This document shows positions 31,417 through 36,734 of a stretch of DNA of 36,734 bases, one piece after another. A model generated the notes under the pieces. That model was not told the origin of the DNA. It searched no databases and worked only from the letters and a program-made list of their open reading frames with translations. The DNA lies in contig JBGSJN010000029.1 of the NCBI GenBank assembly GCA_041741995.1, forward strand, positions 1-36,734, written 5' to 3'. A program made the position numbers and the translations under genes. The first letter of the stretch is position 1. Each line of letters begins with the position of its first letter. The stretch comes from WTXA01 sp041741995. Lineage in GTDB: Bacteria; Bacillota; TC1.

Positions 31417-31425
31417 TGATATAAT
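31417..31425 (+). promoter_or_regulatory. Extended -10 promoter (TGATATAAT)
   Basis: TGA plus TATAAT, 33 bases before the P-type ATPase-like gene. Confidence 0.6.
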
Positions 31426-31458
31426 GAGGACAATAAAAAAGAAGGCGGTACAAATAAA

Positions 31459-33594
31459 ATGGTAAAAAACTTCTTTATCAGTCATGTAGAAAATGATAGC
31501 ATCCTAAAAAAGGCCATAGAAGATATAAATCTATTACCAGACATAGAAAAAGTAACCTATCAAAGCTTTCAACAAAAATTGAAAGTAACCTTCGTCAAGG
31601 ATGCTGACGATAAAATGGCAACCAAGGATATAATTGATGTTATTCACAACTATGACGACACTATCAATGTATCTGAAAAAATGTTGAATATAGACAAAAA
31701 AATAAACAAAAAAAACGTATCTCTATTTGTACTAGGATTAGTAATATACGCAATTAGCTATACCAAATACATACCTGTTGAATACAAGTGGCTAGGTTAT
31801 CTCATTGGCTTGCTACTTTGTTCTATAGTCCTTATAAAAAAGGTATACAATACGGTCTTCATGGAAAGAAAAATAAATGAATCCTTGCTGATTGCCCTGG
31901 CTATTATAGGAGCATTTGTAATCAAGGATTATATTGAAGCATTAATAGTCTTAGCAATATATCTAGTTGCTGACTATTTAAGCTGGAAAGTTTCAAATCT
32001 AGCTAGAAAGGATGTTTCTGATATACTACATAAAGAAGAAACACTAGTATATAAGCTAAATGATAAAGTAGTCCTACCAACACCAATAAAAGAAATCAAG
32101 GAAGAGGACATTATAGTTGTAAGACCTGGGGAGGTTATACCACTATATTCCAAAGTACTAGAAGGTAAATCCACCATAGATATGTCTTCTGTATCAAATG
32201 AAAACTTTGAAGAAGAAGTAGGCCCTGGAAGCATACTAAAAAGCGGTGGTATTAATATTGCAAAACCACTAAAACTCCTAGTATTAAAAAGATACAACGA
32301 AGGTCTACTAAAGGAGATAATAACAAAGACTGAAGAAGCTATGGAACAAAAAAAAGGCTTTGCAAAAACAAGTGCTAAAATCGGCAGCATTTATGTTAAA
32401 GTAGTTGGTGCATTAGCTTTTATACTTTTCTTATTTAGTTTCTTTTCGGATAATCCATCACAATTGATTTACAAAGGATTAATACTTTTAGCAGTTTCAT
32501 GTCCATGGGCAATGTTGTTGTCTACACCTATAGCCTATAACTTTGCTTTTAGTCAAGCTAAGAAATTAGGAGTTTTGATTAAGCATACAGGCTCGATAGA
32601 TGCAATCGGTAAATTAAGCACCCTGTTCTTCACAAAAACTGGCATTCTTACAACAGGAGAATATAGAGTTAAAGAAATAATTCCATACAAGAACGTCAAG
32701 GAAGACTATATCCTAACCTATGCAGCAATCGGAGAACTGCAGGCAAGACACCCAATAGCAAATGCGGTAAAGAAAGCTATGACGAAGGAATTAAATATTG
32801 AGCTTCTTGAAAAGTACCGTGAAGAAAAAGGTAAAGGTGCCATGGCTGTATACGGCGGCAAGACAATAGTAGTTGGTACAGATGACTTCCTACAAGAACA
32901 AGGCGTTGAAGTTATAAATGACTATAAGGGAACTCAAATTCACGTGGGAGTTGACGGACAATATATCGGATCCTTGGCTTTAGAAGAAAACCTAAAACCT
33001 GAAGGCATTGAAGTTGTTGAGAAGTTGAAGCAGTTAAAGATTGAAAAAGTTTCTGTTTTAACAGGTGAAAGAAAACAAGGAGCTTCTGAAGTACTTGCTC
33101 CATTAAACATTTCAAACATTTATGGTGAGTTAAACTTAGAAGATAAAGTTCATAGAATAAAAAGAGAACAAAAAAGACTAAAAGGAAAGACAGTTGCTTT
33201 TGTTGGTGATACTATCAGCGATGGAATAGTCATGGCCGCATCTGATGTTAGCTTTGCCTTCTTAAAAGGTAGTTTAGACAGAGTAACTCAAATTGCTGAT
33301 ATTGTCTTGATGAAGGAAGATCTAAATCTAATATATAAAACAATACATTTAGGAAAAAGAACCTACAGTATAATTACCCAAAATATTATACTAAGTTTAT
33401 TAACTAAGATTGGAATATTTGTGTATATTATGTTCAATAATGTTTCAACTGGATTCCTGATTATTGCAATCGGAATAGATTTATTAGTTTCTTTATTAAC
33501 TATAATCAATTGTTTTAGAATCACCAAACGTGTAGGCGACATTATTGCTTCAATAAAAGATAAGCTTTCAAGAAACAAGGAGAAAAATAATTAA
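31459..33594 (+). CDS. P1B-type ATPase homologue lacking the phosphorylated aspartate
   Basis: A 711-residue protein with the full layout of a heavy-metal P-type ATPase: an N-terminal ferredoxin-like domain without CxxC, a first set of helices, an A-domain, the channel pair, P and N domains and two last helices. Key motifs are altered. DKTGT is TKTGI (phosphorylated Asp to Thr392), checked in the DNA (aca). TGES is SNEN (246-249). CPC is CPW (348-350). GDGxND is GDTISD (584-588), keeping the Asp residues. The RHP motif (His431) is kept. An active pump is unlikely; a regulatory or structural role, or loss of function, are options. The frame is intact over 2.1 kb, so it is under some selection or recently changed. 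It runs into recQ with a short overlap. Confidence 0.85.
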   Translation: MVKNFFISHVENDSILKKAIEDINLLPDIEKVTYQSFQQKLKVTFVKDADDKMATKDIIDVIHNYDDTINVSEKMLNIDKKINKKNVSLFVLGLVIYAISYTKYIPVEYKWLGYLIGLLLCSIVLIKKVYNTVFMERKINESLLIALAIIGAFVIKDYIEALIVLAIYLVADYLSWKVSNLARKDVSDILHKEETLVYKLNDKVVLPTPIKEIKEEDIIVVRPGEVIPLYSKVLEGKSTIDMSSVSNENFEEEVGPGSILKSGGINIAKPLKLLVLKRYNEGLLKEIITKTEEAMEQKKGFAKTSAKIGSIYVKVVGALAFILFLFSFFSDNPSQLIYKGLILLAVSCPWAMLLSTPIAYNFAFSQAKKLGVLIKHTGSIDAIGKLSTLFFTKTGILTTGEYRVKEIIPYKNVKEDYILTYAAIGELQARHPIANAVKKAMTKELNIELLEKYREEKGKGAMAVYGGKTIVVGTDDFLQEQGVEVINDYKGTQIHVGVDGQYIGSLALEENLKPEGIEVVEKLKQLKIEKVSVLTGERKQGASEVLAPLNISNIYGELNLEDKVHRIKREQKRLKGKTVAFVGDTISDGIVMAASDVSFAFLKGSLDRVTQIADIVLMKEDLNLIYKTIHLGKRTYSIITQNIILSLLTKIGIFVYIMFNNVSTGFLIIAIGIDLLVSLLTIINCFRITKRVGDIIASIKDKLSRNKEKNN

Positions 33595-35128
33595 AAAAAT
33601 AGAATTAAAAGCTGCTCTAAAAAGCTACTTTGCTTACGATAGTTTTAGAGAGCCTCAGGAAGAAATAATCAGTAACATTTTAAATAAGAAAGATATCATA
33701 GGGATTTTACCTACAGGAACGGGTAAGTCCCTATGTTACCAATTACCTGCAATTTTCTTTGATAATTTAACTATTGTCATATCTCCTCTTGTTGCCTTGA
33801 TGAAGGATCAGGTTGATACTTTTAATGCAAGAGGTGTTCCTGCAACATCTTTGAATAGTCACCTCACACCAAAGCAGATGAGAGAAAGAATCCAAGAAAT
33901 CAAAGATGAGCGTTATAAGGTCATATATATCGCTCCGGAGAAACTTTTCTCTGAGGATTTTATGGATGTTTTCACTTCATTAAATATTGATCATATAGCA
34001 GTTGATGAAGCTCATTGTATTTCCCAGTGGGGCCATGATTTCAGACCAAAGTACAAGAAGATAGCAATGGCCTTGGATAGGTTGCCTATTAGACCAGTTA
34101 TTTCTGCCTTTACAGCTACTGCCAATGAAAGGGTGATTGAAGACATCTCCTCACTACTTAAGTTGCAGGAGCCGGTTATTTTCAAGACTACCTTTGATAG
34201 GCCTAATTTATTCATTGATGTGAAACTATATGAAGACAAGTCTGATTTTGTTTTAAAATATGTTAAGGATAAACATAGTAGCTTGGGAATAGTATATTGT
34301 AATACTAGACTAGATGCTGAACGTTTGACCAAGAAACTGGCTAAGGATGGTTATAGTGTCGGCCTATATCATGCCGGTCTTACCAAAAAGGAAAGAAACC
34401 TTGTACAAGAAGAGTTCTTTGCAGATAGATATCAGATCTTGGTGGCTACTAATGCTTTTGGTATGGGTCTTGATAAGGATAATATCAGATACGTTATTCA
34501 TTTAAATATGCCTGCAAGCCTAGAGTCATACTATCAAGAAATAGGACGTGGTGGCAGGGATGGTCTTCCTTGTGAGTGTATACTTTTATTTGGGCTAAAG
34601 GATGTTATGGTAAATAGGGCACTTGGTAAGTCCCGGGTTTATTTTAAATGGCGTCTTAGAGAAAAAGAAGACTGGTTAGAAGAAATGGTTAGGTTTGCAC
34701 ACACCAGAGATTGTTATAGACAGATTATTCTTAAACACTTTGGTGAAGATATTGAACCATGTGGTAATTGTGGTAATTGTCTAAGTAATATTGTTGAGGT
34801 TGATCAGAGTGTAGAAGCTCAGAAGGTTTTATCCGCAATCTATCATACTAAGGGCTATTATGGCCAGGGAACTATAGCGATTATGTTGAAGGGTAAGCTT
34901 AATCAGCGTATTAAGGACAAGAAGTTAAATAAGTTGAGTGTCTTTGGTATTATGAAGGATATGACTGAAGGAGAGATAAATACTCTTATCACCAATCTTT
35001 TGTTAGATGGATATTTAGAGAAAGTTCAAGATAAGATGGAGGAACATTTCATTATCACTTTGGAAGGGATTAGACTTATAAAAGGTGATATTAAGTATAT
35101 AAATAAGGTGAAATTAACAAATAAATAA
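33590..35128 (+). CDS. recQ: RecQ family ATP-dependent DNA helicase, apparent ATT start
   Basis: A 3'-to-5' DNA helicase of recombination and fork repair. The N-terminus reads through FREPQEEIISNIL (motif 0), then LPTGTGKS (Walker A, residues 42-47), VDEAHCISQWGHDF (motif II), TATAN (III), HAGLTKKER (IV), ATNAFGMGLDK and QEIGRGGRDG (VI). A zinc-binding segment with CGNCGNC and a winged-helix region follow; no HRDC is visible. No ATG, GTG or TTG lies in frame between the stop at 33554 and the codons after motif I (the first are TTG 33794 and ATG 33797), so the gene must begin elsewhere. AAGGAG (33577-33582) is 7 bases before ATT 33590, which I take as the start (512 residues). The nearby ATA codons (33587, 33599) are less well spaced. 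Overlaps the ATPase-like gene. Confidence 0.85.
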   Translation: MKKIELKAALKSYFAYDSFREPQEEIISNILNKKDIIGILPTGTGKSLCYQLPAIFFDNLTIVISPLVALMKDQVDTFNARGVPATSLNSHLTPKQMRERIQEIKDERYKVIYIAPEKLFSEDFMDVFTSLNIDHIAVDEAHCISQWGHDFRPKYKKIAMALDRLPIRPVISAFTATANERVIEDISSLLKLQEPVIFKTTFDRPNLFIDVKLYEDKSDFVLKYVKDKHSSLGIVYCNTRLDAERLTKKLAKDGYSVGLYHAGLTKKERNLVQEEFFADRYQILVATNAFGMGLDKDNIRYVIHLNMPASLESYYQEIGRGGRDGLPCECILLFGLKDVMVNRALGKSRVYFKWRLREKEDWLEEMVRFAHTRDCYRQIILKHFGEDIEPCGNCGNCLSNIVEVDQSVEAQKVLSAIYHTKGYYGQGTIAIMLKGKLNQRIKDKKLNKLSVFGIMKDMTEGEINTLITNLLLDGYLEKVQDKMEEHFIITLEGIRLIKGDIKYINKVKLTNK

Positions 35129-35139
35129 TAGAATTCATT

Positions 35140-35176
35140 GGAACACATTGACAATTGTCGATGTGTTCCTTATTAT
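35140..35176 (+). promoter_or_regulatory. ArsR-operon promoter overlapped by a 30-bp palindrome (probable operator)
   Basis: A near-perfect palindrome, 15+15 bp with one G-T mismatch, spans 35140-35169. Within it TTGACA (35148-35153) is a consensus -35, and TATTAT (35171-35176) at 17-base spacing is the -10. An ArsR-type repressor binding here would block the polymerase. When transcribed from recQ the same sequence would fold as a hairpin with a U-rich tail, a possible terminator. Confidence 0.7.
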
Positions 35177-35232
35177 ATTAATAGTGATTTAAATAAAAAA
35201 TTAGGAAGATGACAATAAAAAAGGTGGTGATT

Positions 35233-35520
35233 ATGATGGATGGTTCAAATACTAGTCAAATTTTTAAGGCTCTTGGTGATGAGAATAGATTACATATTTT
35301 AAGATTGTTAAATAAAGGGGAGTTATGTGGTTGCGAGTTGCTTGTAAGTCTTGATATTGGCCAGTCTACATTATCTCATCATATGAAGATTTTAAATGAG
35401 GCTGGATTGATAAACTGTAAAAAAGTTGGCAAGTGGTGTAGATATAGCCTAAATGAGTCTGGTTGGGAAAAAGCCAAGTCAGAAATTATGAAGATAACAA
35501 ATAGTTTAGGAGATGAATAG
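35233..35520 (+). CDS. ArsR/SmtB-family metalloregulator
   Basis: A 95-residue winged-helix repressor. An FKALGDENRLHIL start, then ELCGCELL with Cys32 and Cys34 as in arsenic-sensing ArsR (usually ELCVCDL), then the recognition helix QSTLSHHMKIL. A further Cys is in GKWCRY. In this family the cysteines bind As(III) or a related thiophilic ion, releasing the DNA. Start ATG 35233 has AAGGTGGTG upstream; ATG 35209 has its SD too close. It overlies the palindrome-promoter and is directly joined to the permease genes, so it probably controls them. Confidence 0.88.
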   Translation: MMDGSNTSQIFKALGDENRLHILRLLNKGELCGCELLVSLDIGQSTLSHHMKILNEAGLINCKKVGKWCRYSLNESGWEKAKSEIMKITNSLGDE

Positions 35521-36000
35521 ATGGATAGTATAGTATTTTATATTTTTGCTGTAGTCTTTTTATTTTTTTCCTTCATAAAAAGCAAGGAAAAAACTAAAAG
35601 AGGACTAATGAAGGCATGGAAAGCTTTTGAAAATATATTACCTCAGTTATTGGTAGTATTGTTAATTGTTGGATTGATGTTGGCAGTAATGAATGCTGCT
35701 TTGATTTCAAAGGTAATAGGAGCAGATTCTGGTATTATTGGTGTAATATTAGCTGCTGTTTTTGGAGCTATCACTATGATACCGCCATTTGTAGCTTTTC
35801 CTACTGCTGCTGTTCTTTTAGATGCAGGAGCCGGTTATGCTCAAATTGCTGTTTTTGTCTCCACATTGATGATGGTTGGTATTATTACTTTACCATTGGA
35901 GATTAAGTATTTTGGAGTTAAGATTGCAGTTGCTAGAAATCTATTGGCCTTTCTTTTTTCTTTTATTGTAGCTGGTTTTATTGGATTGGTGGTGTATTAA
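35521..36000 (+). CDS. Half-size permease, first half (ArsP/YraQ family)
   Basis: A 159-residue membrane protein with about five helices. The TMIPPFVAFPTAAVLLDAG segment resembles the conserved re-entrant segment of the ArsP/DUF318 permease family. The typical single-chain protein has two such halves; here they are two genes, with the second starting at the stop of this one (TAATG overlap). With an ArsR-type regulator upstream, export of an arsenical (for example an organoarsenical, as ArsP does) is the natural inference; other metalloids are possible. Confidence 0.75.
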   Translation: MDSIVFYIFAVVFLFFSFIKSKEKTKRGLMKAWKAFENILPQLLVVLLIVGLMLAVMNAALISKVIGADSGIIGVILAAVFGAITMIPPFVAFPTAAVLLDAGAGYAQIAVFVSTLMMVGIITLPLEIKYFGVKIAVARNLLAFLFSFIVAGFIGLVVY

Positions 36001-36536
36001 TGAAAAAATTGATATTAAGGTACAAAGCTTTTTTGATAATGTTTGTAGGAATGTTAATTTTCACTATGGTTAATTATGAAATTGGCACTAAAGCTCTTGG
36101 TATAGCAGCAAATTCTTTTTTAGAAGTTTTTATTGTTGTTCCTCCAATTTTCATAATTCTTGGACTTCTTGATGTTTGGGTTCCAAGAGACGTTATGGTT
36201 AAGTATATGGGTGAAGGTTCAGGTTTAGTTGGGGTAGTTATTTCTTTTGTAGTAGGTTCTGCTGCTGCAGGTCCTCTTTATGGGGCTTTTCCCATTGCAG
36301 CTGTTTTTATGAAAAAGGGTGTTAGTATTAGTAATATTTTAATTTTTATCGGGGCTTGGTCTACTACTAAGATTCCTATGTTTCTATATGAGTCTTCTGC
36401 TCTTGGTATGAAGTTTGCAGCAGCCAGGTTGTTGATTAACATTCCAGGTATTATAATAATTGCCATGGTACTTAAGAAACTGGTAAGTAAGAGGGAGTTA
36501 GAGGAGCTATATTTGAATGCTGAAAATGTTGACTGA
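36000..36536 (+). CDS. Half-size permease, second half (ArsP/YraQ family)
   Basis: A 178-residue membrane protein homologous in pattern to the preceding one: SAAAGPLYGAFPIAAVFMKKG matches the AFPTAAVLL segment. It starts with the ATG that shares a base with the previous stop, so the two subunits are translated in step and probably pair. It is the only gene in the window to end in TGA. The gene ends about 45 bases before an IS3-family end, so its downstream region was remodelled by the insertion. Confidence 0.75.
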   Translation: MKKLILRYKAFLIMFVGMLIFTMVNYEIGTKALGIAANSFLEVFIVVPPIFIILGLLDVWVPRDVMVKYMGEGSGLVGVVISFVVGSAAAGPLYGAFPIAAVFMKKGVSISNILIFIGAWSTTKIPMFLYESSALGMKFAAARLLINIPGIIIIAMVLKKLVSKRELEELYLNAENVD

Positions 36537-36579
36537 TTAAAAACTATTAAGTAAATAGAAAAACAAAAAAGCAGATTTT

Positions 36580-36734
36580 TGAAGTGCACCCCGAATCTTG
36601 GACAGTTTAATTAAGCAACTCTTAGGGACTGAATCCGGTATTGAACCGGGCTCAGTCCTTTTAATTTGCATTTAATTCGCCTATTGTTGTAATACTCTAT
36701 ATATTCTTCAACTTCCCTCATCAGATGTTCTACA
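36580..36734 (-). mobile_element. IS3-family insertion sequence, 3' end (cut by window edge)
   Basis: A terminus of the form TGAAGTGCACCCCGAATC (from 36580 to about 36604) is of the IS3/IS150-type right end, and directly inside it lies the end of a transposase frame on the minus strand. The other end is outside the window, so the target duplication cannot be seen. Confidence 0.8.
36611..36734 (-). CDS. IS3-family transposase, C-terminal end (partial)
   Basis: Only the last roughly 40 residues are inside the window. They read VEEYIEYYNNRRIKCKLKGL and then SPVQYR, the usual end of the IS3/IS150 OrfB integrase (DDE core lies upstream, out of view). The stop is TAA at 36613-36611, about 31 bases from the element's end. 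Whether the element is intact cannot be judged. Confidence 0.85.
   Translation of the reverse strand, partial: VEHLMREVEEYIEYYNNRRIKCKLKGLSPVQYRIQSLRVA

Noticed and set aside
33590..33797. recQ considered as a 5'-truncated pseudogene starting at ATG 33797
   Set aside because: Helicase motifs 0 and I are intact in frame upstream with a good SD ahead of them; loss of function is less likely than a non-standard start.
30348..36536. Search for a selenoprotein gene (in-frame TGA) near tRNA-Sec
   Set aside because: The only TGA stop (second half-permease) is followed by just a few codons before a TAA, with no homology or hairpin to suggest readthrough.

Overview
The window is low-GC, Gram-positive chromosomal DNA from an anaerobic, Clostridia- or Tissierellia-like Firmicute. 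The evidence is the AT-rich codon use, strong Shine-Dalgarno sites, an FtsH/TilS neighbourhood, a formate-THF ligase, a CD3073/CD3072-type transporter-desulfidase pair, an archaeal-type PEP carboxylase, a Gram-positive-style Tad locus without secretin, and a tRNA-Sec. The taxonomic placement is inference.

Layout. 1-5.5 kb: 3' end of a CPA-type antiporter, a signal-peptidase-like protein without its catalytic residues, an HD hydrolase, inorganic pyrophosphatase, an ECF S component with a TudS-related desulfidase, and an APC permease. 5.6-11 kb: tilS-ftsH-ndk-fhs on the plus strand. 11-12.4 kb (minus): a membrane-anchored GH25 lysozyme and folE. 12.5-13.5 kb: rplM-rpsI behind a near-consensus promoter. 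13.5-15.7 kb (minus): fba, a HAD phosphatase and a divergent NUDIX protein. 15.7-16.3 kb: a gene-free, very AT-rich stretch with two families of tandem repeats and a minus-strand terminator. 16.3-19 kb: an unrecognised protein with a transglutaminase-like Cys/His arrangement and a molybdopterin-binding-domain protein.

19-25.3 kb: an unknown divergent gene, then a compact tad locus (tadZ-like, tadA, tadB, tadC, Flp pilin, TadE-like pseudopilin) running without a visible break into a DUF951 gene and ssb, then a DUF2294 gene. 25.3-28.3 kb: archaeal-type PEP carboxylase and an OFA-type MFS transporter. 28.5-30.3 kb: a two-gene ABC-2 exporter and a small acidic protein. 30.3-31.4 kb (minus): a lipid kinase and tRNA-Sec. 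31.4-35.1 kb: a P-type ATPase homologue that lacks the phosphorylated Asp, and a recQ with no ATG/GTG/TTG start. 35.1-36.5 kb: an ArsR regulator and two half-size ArsP/YraQ-type permeases behind a promoter overlapped by a 30-bp palindrome. The right edge enters an IS3-family element.

Most of the window is housekeeping. The unusual material is: two membrane proteins that keep a recognisable fold but have lost catalytic residues (signal peptidase-like, P-type ATPase-like); a TadZ-like protein without a Walker A; recQ with an apparent ATT start; the repeat-rich intergenic stretch upstream of fba; an isolated tRNA-Sec alongside strong avoidance of TGA stops; and an unusually regular extended -10 promoter element (TGN-TATAAT type). 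I do not see one large, clearly novel multi-gene defence or biosynthetic system.
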